The notes under the pieces: generated by a model | Databases searched by the model: none | The model's input: only the letters and a program-made list of their open reading frames with translations | What the model was told of the DNA's origin: nothing | In this document: piece after piece, positions 9,150-18,897 of the stretch | How the letters are laid out: each line of letters opens with the position of its first letter | Numbering within the stretch: the first letter of the stretch is position 1 | Made by a program: the position numbers and the translations under genes | Origin: Ilex aquifolium | Taxonomy: Eukaryota > Streptophyta > Magnoliopsida > Aquifoliales > Aquifoliaceae | Assembly: GCA_951799425.1 (NCBI GenBank) | Contig: OX637402.1 | Span: 3,934,001-3,998,000, forward strand | DNA length: 64,000 nt | Direction of reading: 5' to 3'

Positions 9150-9779
9150 TTATGTCCTATTAAGGACTTCCTTAAGTGAATATGATTGAGACAAATGGGG
9201 TCTCTTTTCTTCCTGATTTATCTGCAGATATTGTTCAATAGATTTCTTCTTAGAGTCTGGATCCTGGATTTTATCTATAAGATCAAGAATTAATGATTGT
9301 GATTTAGTCAAAGTATTTATACTTAATCCATTCATAGCTAAAATAGCTTTATAATAATTAGTCTCAGCTTGACAATGAGAAGAACAGGCTTTATCTTGTT
9401 GGAAATTATTGTCATCAGAAGACGACTGGCTTATTTCATCAATATTAAATTCCTTTTCTTCTTCAGAAGATAAACTAGTAGAAAAGTTTTCTAATTCATT
9501 TTCTGAGTTAAGAACAATTTTTAGAATTTTATCTCTAAGATCTTCATCATTAATTAATTCATTAATTTGTTGTTTAGTTGAGCATTTAGTGGCAATATGA
9601 CCCTCTTTGCCACACTTAAAACATTTTAAAATAGGCTTTTTATCCTTTTCTTTAAATCTTTTAGTAGGTTTATCTACCTTTTCTTTTTCATAATTCTTTT
9701 TATAGAATTTTCTACATTTTTTAGAAGGCTTGGTATAAGTTTTTCTTTTACTAGAAACTTTATCTTTGGGAATATCCAA
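9150..9779 (-). pseudogene. Endogenous caulimovirid coat protein, C-terminal part with zinc knuckle
   Basis: The 209 residues are lysine-rich at the N-terminus, then carry a CCHC zinc knuckle (C-F-K-C-G-K-E-G-H-I-A-T-K-C, about residues 53-66, near 9582-9625). A serine/glutamate-rich acidic stretch and a conserved tail that also occurs in the left unit follow. Caulimovirid coat proteins typically end in a basic region, zinc knuckle and acidic tail, so this is the C-terminus of the protein beginning at 11310, separated from it by a frameshift near 9830. The next frame downstream is protease. Confidence 0.85.
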
Positions 9780-9795
9780 ATTATATGCAAACTGA

Positions 9796-11310
9796 TTACA
9801 AAATTCTCCAAGCTCTTTGTCTCTTAAGTTGAGCTTTAAGATTTAAATCATTACAGAGAGCTAAACCTTCTGAAATACATTTAGAAATTAATTCTCCGTA
9901 AGTGTAATTTTCATATGGGATTTTAAATCCACCATGTCTTTGTTTTAACCTAATTCTTATTTTTTCAGCAAATAAGTTGGGTAATCCTGAAATAAATTTT
10001 TCTTTCCAAAATTCATTATTAGCATTTGGCCTAAGTAAAACTTTAGCCAAAAATACATCTTTATACCATCTAAAATGTGTTAAAGTGGGACATCTTAAAT
10101 TCATTAAGAGTTCCTTACTCTTATCAGTACTTTGAAAACTTGTTCCAACAAAGTGTTTTAATATGGTTTGAATTAATGTATAAACAGAATCTTCTTGAGT
10201 ATTTATACTCCCATCTGCAGCTGTTATAATTTTTACTGCATTTAAGATTTCATTTTGTTGTGTTAAACTTAAATAGTTATCCCACCAGCCTCGTAATTGA
10301 CCAGTGAATCCAGCAGTTATAAATTTAGCAGTAGCATGATCAGAATTACGATTTGCTCGACATATCGAAGCATACATTAAAATTTTATGTAAAACTTGGT
10401 GAATTAAATATTCGGACATACCATCAATATTCCATTCATAAATAGAAGAGGCATCATAACCACTTTGATCAATAAAAAATCTTTCTTTATACATAATATC
10501 TTGAGGAGTGGACCTCGGATAATAAGCCATTAACGGAGGCGCTTGTTGATATGTATTAGTTTTTGGTTTGGAATAACCAATTTTATTAACTTCTGTTTTC
10601 TGCATGTCAGATAATAATTCTTCAAAATTTTTAATTTCAGTTTCATATTGTTCTACTTCCTCTGTGTTAGAAAGTACATTTAATGATAAGCCTTTTAATT
10701 TATCTTTGAGTGCATTTATGAACTCAAGTTCTTCAATTTTATTATGAAGATTGAAAGATGAGGTATCCACAGGGGGTTTAATATTGACTTGTTCAAGTCC
10801 ATTAAAATCTTCAGGGAAAGACTTATGAGACGAGACTTTAATCTGATCCTTGATCAAATTTTCAATTTTAGTCAAATGTTGACCTATAATTTGTAAACAG
10901 ACATTTGTATAATTATTCTGTCTAACAGCAATATTTGATCCTAAATAACAGGCATTCAAAACAATATCTTCATTCAATTTTATAGCTTCAGTGGTTGGGG
11001 GATAAAAACTATTTATAGTTTTACCATCTAAAGCTAAAACATTTCTGGTATCCCATTTATGTTGGAAATTTTCAATCACATTTAAATGATCCATTGTTGG
11101 TGGAGCATAATAAGTTAAAAACCAGTTAACAAAATGAATTATCCTTTTTTCCTTTTCTATAAAAAGGTAAAACATTTCTTTATAATTTTTTAATTCTTCT
11201 TGACTCATAGTCTTAAAATACCAATCTCTAAATTCTTTATATTTAGGAAGATTAAACTCAACATTAATTTCTTTTCGATTAACAACAGATTCTTTTTGGT
11301 GTATATCCAT
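9796..11310 (-). pseudogene. Endogenous caulimovirid coat protein, main body
   Basis: The 504 residues begin 5 bases after the end of the movement-protein frame. The conserved caulimovirid coat core is visible at about residues 310-345 (RANRNSDHATAKF then GFTGQLRGWWDN), followed by an FISGLPNLFAEK-type block near 450. Only the last 16-18 residues are out of frame: a shift near 9830 moves the rest, with the zinc knuckle, to 9150-9779. With that tail the protein would be about 715 residues, in the family range. It would form the icosahedral capsid and bind nucleic acid. This is the best preserved coat copy; the left unit retains only the first 62 residues and the tail. Confidence 0.85.
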
Positions 11311-11315
11311 AAAAA

Positions 11316-12365
11316 CTATAACTCGAATCCGATTTCGGATGGGGTTGGATCTATAAAATCCTCTTCATTAAAAGTTTCTTTATTTTGTCTATAAATTCCA
11401 TGGGGAATTTGATTATGAGAGGTTTTTATACCTTCAATTATGGGTTCTTTATCTTTTCTTCGATTTAAGACCGAAGAAGTAGATTTTCTTGATGGAGTAA
11501 AATAATTTGAAGAAGTTTCTGATTTATCAGAGAGTTTTAAACTAGAGAAATTATTTCTAGCAAATGTTATCAAAACATCACCCTGGGTTGACTGGGTAAT
11601 TTGAGTTATTTCTTCATTTATCTCTGGTTTTTTATGAACCACTGATTCCAATTTCCAGGTTTCTAGAAACTGAATTTCTGACCATTTAATGGTTTTAGGA
11701 ATTTCAATTTTATTTTTAATTGCATTAGTTTCAATTAAAATTGTTTGACCTTTATGATTATGAAGCTTAGCTTCTGGACTTAAAGTGTTCATAACTTTAT
11801 AATAGACTCTATATATAAAAGTCATTATATCAGTTCCTTCTTTGAAATTATAACCAAAGGTTTTAATATTGCATGTTAAAACATCCAAAATATTTTTATC
11901 AGTTAAAGAAATAGATAGATCTGGAAAACAGTTAAAATATACAGGGCCAGTACTTAAACTAGACTGTATAACTCCCATTAAGGATTGATCAAAATCAAGA
12001 CACCTAGCGTCTCTTAAAGTTAACAAAAAAGAGGAATTACACCCTTTAAGAGTTAATGGTTTTAAAGCAACTTGGACTAAGCCGATATGCAAAAATTTAT
12101 AATTTTCTTGAGCCTTTAAGACTTCTCGTTCAGTTAATAGTTGAAGAATATCTCCATTTTGATCAAAAGGAACAATCATCTCAATCGTTTTAATTGTCAA
12201 ACTCGATTTAAAATCAAAAGTACCAATATTATAGATTTTCTTAGTGGGGTATTGGGGTATATCCCAGTTCTGCAATTTATTTTCAATATCAGAGAATTCT
12301 ATTTCTTCCATATTTTTAACATAATCTTCTTTATGATTATTTTTAAATTTAAATAGATCTGCCAA
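11316..12365 (-). CDS. Endogenous caulimovirid movement protein (30K superfamily)
   Basis: The 349-codon open frame carries the most complete of three movement-protein copies in the window. The 30K-type core lies at about residues 92-200: HIGLVQVALKPL, LLTLRDARCLDF, SSLSTGPVYFNCFPDL and SLTDKNILDVL. The C-terminal 100 residues are hydrophilic and likely disordered. It would act at plasmodesmata to move virus between cells. Homology to the left copy starts only at LFKFKNNHK (near residue 4); the ATG and first residues differ between copies and here come from flanking sequence, so the native start is uncertain. The frame has no stop, but it lies right beside a truncated Copia LTR with no recognisable viral promoter upstream. 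Confidence 0.85.
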   Translation of the reverse strand: MADLFKFKNNHKEDYVKNMEEIEFSDIENKLQNWDIPQYPTKKIYNIGTFDFKSSLTIKTIEMIVPFDQNGDILQLLTEREVLKAQENYKFLHIGLVQVALKPLTLKGCNSSFLLTLRDARCLDFDQSLMGVIQSSLSTGPVYFNCFPDLSISLTDKNILDVLTCNIKTFGYNFKEGTDIMTFIYRVYYKVMNTLSPEAKLHNHKGQTILIETNAIKNKIEIPKTIKWSEIQFLETWKLESVVHKKPEINEEITQITQSTQGDVLITFARNNFSSLKLSDKSETSSNYFTPSRKSTSSVLNRRKDKEPIIEGIKTSHNQIPHGIYRQNKETFNEEDFIDPTPSEIGFEL

Positions 12366-12373
12366 TAACCTGA

Positions 12374-12376
<3 letters not shown>

Positions 12377-12424
<48 letters not shown>
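12377..12424. repeat. (AT)n microsatellite at the cut edge of the Copia 3' LTR
   Basis: A run of about 48 bp of alternating T and A. The matching position in the other LTR of the same element (18,684-18,728) has a mixed (AT)n(GT)n tract. In this copy the LTR homology stops at the microsatellite. Confidence 0.9.
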
Positions 12425-12429
<5 letters not shown>

Positions 12430-12596
12430 GGGTAATGAAATGATATATGTAGTTATTACATATAACTCTCCCTAAAGATTTTCAACAATCAAAAATTAAA
12501 ACCATTTAAAATCATAATCATAAAATAAATGTCGGGCTGAAATTATTAATATGAATAAATGATAATAAATTTAATTTTAAATCATACATACTAACA
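12377..12596 (-). repeat. Copia-1 3' LTR, truncated
   Basis: Matches the start of the right LTR from TGTTAGTATG (minus strand, from 12596) to the AT repeat. The TATA box, R and U5 parts are missing. Confidence 0.85.
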
Positions 12597-13155
12597 ATCT
12601 CCCACATGATTTAAAATTAAATAAAAATAAATTGGGCAACAATATCATGCATTAGGTGATAGGTGTCTTCCAGACTTGAACCTTCACTTAGCGTTAACGA
12701 GCTTCCATCTGAAGAACCATAGTGAACGAATCTTGAACTAGGCTCTTTAATTCGGGTTTCTACTCGTCACACACACGGTACGGGCATTAGATAAAGTTCT
12801 AATCAGTTTTGCGCTCTTACGGCCATGCACGAGTATCTTGATTTTCATGAGTGTTTCATTTGGGATTAGCCTGCATCCCATAGTAGCGGCCTCACTACAA
12901 ACACACATATAGGTGAACCCTCCAAGGATGTTCTATGACCAACACCCTGTAGAATCCTACCTTGGGCTCATTAAGAGATTTACTCCTCCTTATCACCATC
13001 ACAGTTTAGAGCACTATCACCTTAGAAATGGGACTAGGGAATTTTCCTTGTTACAATTTTAGTGCTCAACATAGTCACGTTACAATTTCATTCTTACCTA
13101 CTGAACCTCCTTCATGGGATCTCCAATCATAGAGGTTAGGTGTCCACTGCAATGA
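12597..13155 (-). other. Copia-1 polypurine tract and 3' untranslated region
   Basis: On the minus strand the sequence immediately before the LTR reads TGTGGGAGAT (12597-12606), a typical Copia polypurine tract. The remaining ~550 bp up to the RNase H stop contain no frame and are normal 3' UTR for this group. Confidence 0.75.
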
Positions 13156-14364
13156 CTAACTTATAGGCTTCAATCTCATTTTCCTCGATGAATTTTGAAC
13201 TAGCCTCTTCCCTACCCCTTTGGTAAGATGGTCCGCCAAATTATTTTCGGACCTCACAAAGTCAAGTGCAATTACTCCTTGAGTAAGCAACTGTTTGATA
13301 GAATTATGACGGATCTGTATATGCCTCCTTTTTTCATTGTAATTGGAATTCTTTGACTTGGCAATTGTAGCTTGATTGTCACAATGTAGAGAAATTGCTG
13401 GAATAGGTTTACTGCCAAGAGGTATATCTGATAATAGACACTTGAGCCATTCAGCTTCTGTTGCAGCTGAATCTAATGAAATAAATTTTGCTTCCATTGT
13501 TGATTGAGATATAATAGTCTGCTTCGTTGACTTCCGAGCCACAGCTCCACCACCAAGCATAAAAACATAGCCACTAGTAGCTTTAGTTTCATCCGAATCC
13601 GAGATCCAGTTAGCATCACTGAATCCTTCCAATATTGCTGGGTACCCTGGAAAATGAAGACCACAATTTAAGGTACCTTTTAAATATCGAAATACTCTTT
13701 CAATAGCTTTCCAATGTTCTTGATTGGGATCAGAAGTATATCTACTTAGCCTATTGACGGCATAAGCAATATCAGGCCTAGTGCAATTGGTTAAGTACAT
13801 TAATGATCCAATAGCCTGTGAATATTTTTGTTGTGACACACTTTTGCCTAAATTTTTCTTTAGGTGTACATGTGAATCATATGGTGTGTTCACTGGTTTA
13901 TACTAAAAAAAATTAAATTTTTTCAACAATTTTTCAACATAATGAGATTGGGATAAAATAATTTCATCTTTATTTCTTATTAATTTTATTCCCAATATAA
14001 CATTAGCAAGGCCCAAGTCCTTCATATCAAAATTATTTGAGAGCATATTTTTAGTTTCACAAATCACATATTCATTGGTTCCACAAATCAAAATGTCATC
14101 CACATAGAGACAAAGTATTACACACCCATTCTCAATTATTTTAGAATAAAGACATTTATCTGATTCATTTATAACGAAACCATTTGAGAGTATTACTTTA
14201 TCGAATTTTTCATGACATTGTTTAAGAGCCTGTTTTAAACCGTAAAGAGATTTGACCAACTTACACACTTTATTTTCTTGACTTGGTACTACAAATCCTT
14301 CGGGTTGCTCCATATAAATCTCCTCGTCTAGATCACCATTCAAAAATGCAGTGTTAACGTCCAT
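13156..14364 (-). pseudogene. Copia-1 reverse transcriptase (C-terminal part) and RNase H
   Basis: The first part (14364-13906) opens MDVNTAFLNGDLDEE, a classical Copia RT block, and carries the catalytic YVDD (in CLYVDDILICG). A TAG at 13903-13905 interrupts it; the same phase then continues as RNase H (13893-13156) with the [14 protein letters not shown] block, the SDANW and SQSTMEAKF catalytic regions, and a HIQIRHN motif near the end. RT copies genomic RNA into cDNA and RNase H removes the template. The N-terminal RT lies in a different phase to the right. Catalytic residues look intact; only the stop and frameshift kill it. Confidence 0.9.
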
Positions 14365-14375
14365 TTGATGAATTT

Positions 14376-15237
14376 CTAAGTTATAGATTGAACAATGGCC
14401 ATTAAAACTCGTATGGTTGTTATTCTAGTTACAGGAGAATAGGTATCAAAAAATTCAATTCCTTCCTTTTGATTAAACTCTTTAGCAACCAATCTTGCTT
14501 TGAATTTTTCTATAGATCCATCCGTTCTCAACTTTTTCCTAAATATCCATTTACAACCTATCGGTCTACTACCATGAGGCAAATCTGTTAACACCCAAGT
14601 CCTATTACACATAATAGAATTCATTTCACTATCTATTGCTTCTCTCCAAAAAGGTGCATCAATAGATGTCATTGCTTCATTATATGTCTTAGGCTCTTCT
14701 TGTACTATTAAAAGTGTAAAAATCTTCACCAAAATTCTTTTCAACTCTTCTTCTTTTACTCCTCTTAGGTTCTTCATTATCTTGATTGTTTGCTAAAAGC
14801 TTCCCAACGGCATTTTCACTAATTAGCTTTGGAATTTGATCTTTCAACGGAAAAGTGTTCTCAAAAAATACAACATCACGTGACTCCATAATAGTATTAA
14901 CAGTAATATCTGAAATTTCTGATTTAATAACTAAAAATCTATATCCAACACTTTTTAACACATAGCCTATAAATAAACAATCAACGGTTTTAGGTCCAAG
15001 CTTTCGTTTTTTATTCTTTGGAACATTCACTTTAGCTAGACACCCCCACACTTTCATATATCTTAAATTTGGTTTTCTACCATTCCTCAATTCATAAGGA
15101 GCCTCATCATAATTTTTATAAGTTACAAGATTTAATATATAACATGCTGAAAACAAAGCTTCACCCCATAAATTATTTGCTAAACCGGAACTAGAAAGCA
15201 TCACATTTATCATGTCTAATAATGTCCTATTTTTCAT
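14376..15237 (-). pseudogene. Copia-1 integrase C-terminal region and RT N-terminal region, frameshifted
   Basis: Two overlapping frames. The right one (15237-14689) is the end of the integrase region: KNRTLLDM, a WGEALFSACYILN block, a KVWGCLAKV block and an RSKRRRVEKNFGEDFY linker. The left one (14777-14376) is the RT start: an ATG-containing linker, DAPFWREAIDSEM, the GCKWIFRKK block and RLVAKEFNQKEGIEF. The phase change at about 14690-14780 and a second one at about 14370 mean that three frames are needed to read RT. Copia polyproteins are normally a single frame, so these are decay. Confidence 0.85.
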
Positions 15238-16326
15238 TTATGCTACTCCATTAGATTGAGGTGAGAATGACAATGTCTCTTGATGAATAATTCTAAGATT
15301 TTCAAAATATTCTACCATTTCAGTAGGTTTATATTCACTTCCTCTATCCGACCTTAATATTTTTATTTTCTTCTCTTGCTGATTTTCTACTTCTGATTTA
15401 TAAATTTTCAAATTTTCAAATACTTCATCTTTTGTCCTTAATAAATATATATAACAATATTTTGAATAATCATCTATAAAAGTTACAAAGTGTCTTTTTC
15501 CACCACGTGTCAAGATATTATTTAAATCACAAACATCGCTATGAATCAATTCAAGCAATTTGGTTTCTCTAACTACCGATTTAAAAGGCTTTCTAGGTTG
15601 TTTTGCTTGAACACAAATTTCACATTTTCCTTGAAGTTTAATTTCAGATTTAGGGATTAATTCTAAACTCATCATCCTTTTCATGGTATTATAATTTACA
15701 TGGCCTAATCTTTCATGCCACACACTCGAACTTTCAACTTGAGAAACCATTGAGTAAGAACTTTTATTATCACTAGAATTAGAAACAATTACATTTAACT
15801 TAAAAAGACCTTCACACAAATAACCCTTACCAACAAACAAACCACTCTTACTAATTACAACTTTATTAGACTCAAATACAACTCGATAGCCATGTTGAAC
15901 TAGCAAGGACCCACTGACTAAATGTTTTCTTATATCTGGCACATGCTTGACACCATCCAATGTAAGAGTCTTTCCCGAAGTAAACTTAAGACTAACACGT
16001 CCTTCTCCAAGCACACTAGTGATGCTACCATTGCCCATACTCACAATTCTAGTGTCTGACTCGTGATAAGAGGAAAACAATGACTTATCAGAACATACAT
16101 GAATATTAGCTCCAGAATCAATCCACGAATCATTTGTTTGATATATCGTATTCACTTCGGGACTATTCGAAATATACCTATTACTAGGACCAGACATTGA
16201 ATCCCCTATAGTCACCACATTGACTTGAGACTTGGGAGTAGCTTGATGACCATGATCTCTATTCGGTTGACCCTTATGGTGGTAGCAATCTTTGCATAAT
16301 GATTGGTCTTCCCACATACCCAGCAA
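15238..16326 (-). pseudogene. Copia-1 protease and integrase core
   Basis: Protease is recognised by [14 protein letters not shown] (residues ~66-79, catalytic D-S-G). The gag-pre-integrase zinc domain follows ([13 protein letters not shown], then CEICVQAKQ), then the integrase core with [10 protein letters not shown] and [11 protein letters not shown], giving the first two catalytic aspartates. The frame ends at a TAA (15238-15240) in SPQSNGVA-stop-MKNRTL. In Copia elements the third catalytic residue is the glutamate of the NGVAERKNRT block, so the stop falls on that codon. Translation upstream overlaps gag in another phase. Integrase inserts cDNA into chromosomes; this copy cannot. Confidence 0.9.
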
Positions 16327-17159
16327 GATTTTTGATATTTGTGATTTTTGTTTCCATATTGTTTACTGAAATTTGCATGTTTATGAAAATTTTTATTTTT
16401 GAAATTTTTGGGTTTTGGCTTAAAAGCTTGATTCTCTACTAGAAGTGCCTTATTTTGTTTTTCTACACTTGATTTATCTTTTTGAGTCTCTCTATGTTTT
16501 TCTTCAATTCTAAGTGAAATTAGCAACTCATCAAAAGAGAATATTTGAGGCTTTTGTTTAAGCATTCTACCAAATTCAGACCAAGGAGGAGGTAATTTTT
16601 TAATTAACCCAGCAACAAGAAAATTTTCTTGAAAATTCATGCCCTTCATCTTTAATTCATGGACTATGTTTTGAAACTCATGGACTTGATCCATCATAGA
16701 TTTTCTATCTATCATTTGAAAATCAAAGAATTTTTCAGTGTAGTACCTCTCTAGTCCAGCATCTTGAGTACCATATTTTTTTATCTAAAGTTCCCAAAGT
16801 TCAAGTGCTAATTTAGTAGTGCAAAAAATATCATAGATAGGTTCAGCAAGTGCACTAAGAATTCTGCCATGACACAGGTAGTCTTTTTCTATATCAGAAG
16901 CTGATTTTGTTGCCTTTTCAGGGACTAAACTTGAACTAGTTTCATCAACAGTAGTTGTTTCATTAGTCTGGAATTGGGTATGTCTAATTTCCTCAGGTTG
17001 AGCAGGTTTTTCAAGCATAGATATTAAATCCAAAATAGTCAACCAAAATTTCATTTGTTGTTGCCATCTTCTAAAGTGTTGACCGTTGAACTTCTCAGGT
17101 TTGCAGGAATTAGATTCAATAGTGCTCATATTCCAAACAAGAGAAATGGATAAAAACAA
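16212..17159 (-). pseudogene. Copia-1 gag with degenerate zinc knuckle
   Basis: Two segments in the same phase, separated by a stop at 16785-16787 and ~70 bp. The first segment contains the usual plant Copia gag start (EKFNGQHFRRWQQQMKFWL). Its likely native ATG is 17129 (MSTIESNSCKPEKF). The second has a hydrophobic gag core (PPPWSEFGRMLKQ) and a zinc knuckle [13 protein letters not shown], in which the last cysteine is replaced by isoleucine. Protease continues in another phase. Gag forms the particle that packages element RNA. The leader between LTR and gag is only ~87 bp, and no initiator-Met primer-binding site is seen there. Confidence 0.85.
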
Positions 17160-17228
17160 ATAGAAAAAACAAGTTTTCCTACGTTATTCTAAACTTAATT
17201 TTACCTCTTCTTAGATTGTTAGAAAATA

Positions 17229-18200
17229 GGAAAAATTTTAGCCACACCCCTCCTAGTTTACTATATATTCAAGGACACCCCCTTTATTATCAAAACATCA
17301 CTAACACCCCTTCTAGTTTATATTTAAACATCACTAACACCCCTACCATTAAACTACCATTTCTAACAAAAAAATATTAATCTAAAATACCAAAAATGCC
17401 CCTACATAGACTTCAAGTAATTTTTCTACATAAAATTTTATTAAAATTCGAGCCGATTAAATTTTTTTTTTCTACATATTAAATTTGAATCAATTAAAAT
17501 TCGATTGAATCTGAATAAATTTTATTTTTTTTAACGTATTAAAATTCGAGCCTATTAAAATTTATTTTTTACATATTAAAATTTGAGTCGATTTGAACTC
17601 TACCTGAGTTGTTAGCGCCGATTAAAATTCGTTTTCGAGTCGATTAAAATTTATATTTTTTTACTTATTAAAATTCGTGTCAATTAAAATTCGATTTATT
17701 AAAATTTGAGTCAAGTAAAATTTATATTTTTTATTTATTAAAATTTGACTGATTAAAATTCAATACGAGTTGATTAAAATTTGATTTGAGTTGATTAAAA
17801 ATAATTTTTAATTGGCTCAAATAGAATTTTAATTAGCCCAAATTTTAATACATAAAAAATATAATTTTTAATTTACTCAAATATTAATATGTAAAAAAAT
17901 AAATTTTAATTAGCTTGAATCGAATTTTAATTCACTCTAATTTTAATACGTAAAAAAAATTAGAAAACAAAGGGGGCCTCATTGAAGATATGCTTATCTA
18001 GAGGGGGTCTCATTGAATATATACTTATCTAGAGGGGGTGTGGATGAAGTTTGTCCTTAAATATATCATGGGCAATTTAGTAAAATTGCATTCTAGTTAA
18101 TATTTTTAATCTAACAAGGGGTGTCACTGAAGATTCAGAAAATAGATGGGGTGTCTTTGAAGATATGGTAAACTGGAGGGAGTGTGGTTGAAATTTTCCC
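17229..18200. mobile_element. Non-autonomous Mutator-like element (MULE/MITE) with 9-bp target duplication
   Basis: The ends are imperfect inverted repeats over about 50 bp: the left reads GGAAAAATTTTAGCCACACC and the right, reversed, GGGAAAATTTCAACCACACT. The flanks are identical 9-mers TAGAAAATA (17220-17228 and 18201-18209), the duplication size expected of Mutator superfamily elements. The interior is AT-rich with dozens of ATTAAAATT(C/T)GA-like units that turn into their complement near the middle, giving a fold-back character. Subterminal ACACCCC/GGGGTGT motifs recur. No transposase frame. It sits 12 bp from the inner edge of the Copia LTR. Confidence 0.85.
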
Positions 18201-18683
18201 TAGAAAATAAAACATAAAATCACATATTTATAAATTAAATCAACATGCAAATATATCAAATAAACTCAATGGAACTTAGATAAAAAATAAGTTTAGAATA
18301 GCCTAGATTGAGGCGCAAGATGAACGTTGTCCTAAGAAGAGATACGTCACCTCCGCACAGAGTTTTCCAACGTTCTTTTCCCAAGATACAACAATTCGAG
18401 AGAAGCTACGGTGTAGGTGTAAACCTCTCTATAACGAACTGATCACACCCAAGTTGCCCACAAAACACACAAAAACTAGTAAAGAATGAAGGAGAATTTG
18501 TATAGTGGGAGTTCTTTTTCTATGTCAAAGGAAGATAGAACACGTCTATTTATACATTAATGGATAGCCATTATCCTTTAAGGCTATATGAATATATGGG
18601 ATATATGGCTTCAACGGCTAGTCCTCATGTAAGTAACTCCAATGGATATAATGGTTAGTTAAGGCTAGAATTTACAACATCTA

Positions 18684-18689
18684 TATATG

Positions 18690-18726
<37 letters not shown>

Positions 18727-18728
18727 AT
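18684..18728. repeat. (AT)n(GT)n microsatellite inside the Copia-1 5' LTR
   Basis: Alternating AT units pass into GT units. This marks the point at which the left LTR of the element is truncated. Confidence 0.9.
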
Positions 18729-18897
18729 TAATGGGTAATGAAATGATATATAGTTATTACATATAACTCTCCCTAATGAATTTCAACAATCAAAAATTAA
18801 AACCATTTAAAATCATAATCATAAAATAAATGTGGGGCTGAAATTATTAATATGAATAAATGATAATAAATTTAATTTTAAATCATACATACTAACA

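Larger units (their letters stand above)
12377..18897 (-). mobile_element. Ty1/Copia retrotransposon (Copia-1), 3' LTR truncated, MULE inserted in 5' LTR
   Basis: Minus-strand gag, protease, integrase, RT and RNase H occur in Copia order between two related LTR segments. LTRs begin TGTTAG and the right one ends CTAACA next to the MULE. The left (3') LTR keeps only its first ~220 bp, ending in an AT microsatellite beside the viral movement protein, so no target duplication can be tested. The two LTR segments are nearly identical by eye over the ~170 bp they share outside the microsatellite, suggesting a fairly young insertion, yet the coding region has several stops and frameshifts. A Tork/TAR-like lineage is possible from the gag and integrase wording but not established. 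Confidence 0.85.
17217..18897 (-). repeat. Copia-1 5' LTR, interrupted by a Mutator-like element
   Basis: The minus-strand LTR begins TGTTAGTATG at 18897 and ends CTAACA at 17217. After removing the 972-bp inserted element and one 9-bp duplicate it is about 700 bp. A TATA box (TATAAATA on the minus strand, 18547-18554) lies mid-LTR, so the R region probably starts about 30 bp to its left. The TGTTAG/CTAACA ends form a short inverted repeat, which supports both boundaries. Confidence 0.75.

Noticed and set aside
9409-9600. Plus-strand frame opposite the coat-protein tail
   Set aside because: Antisense shadow of the acidic serine-rich coat tail; no independent support.
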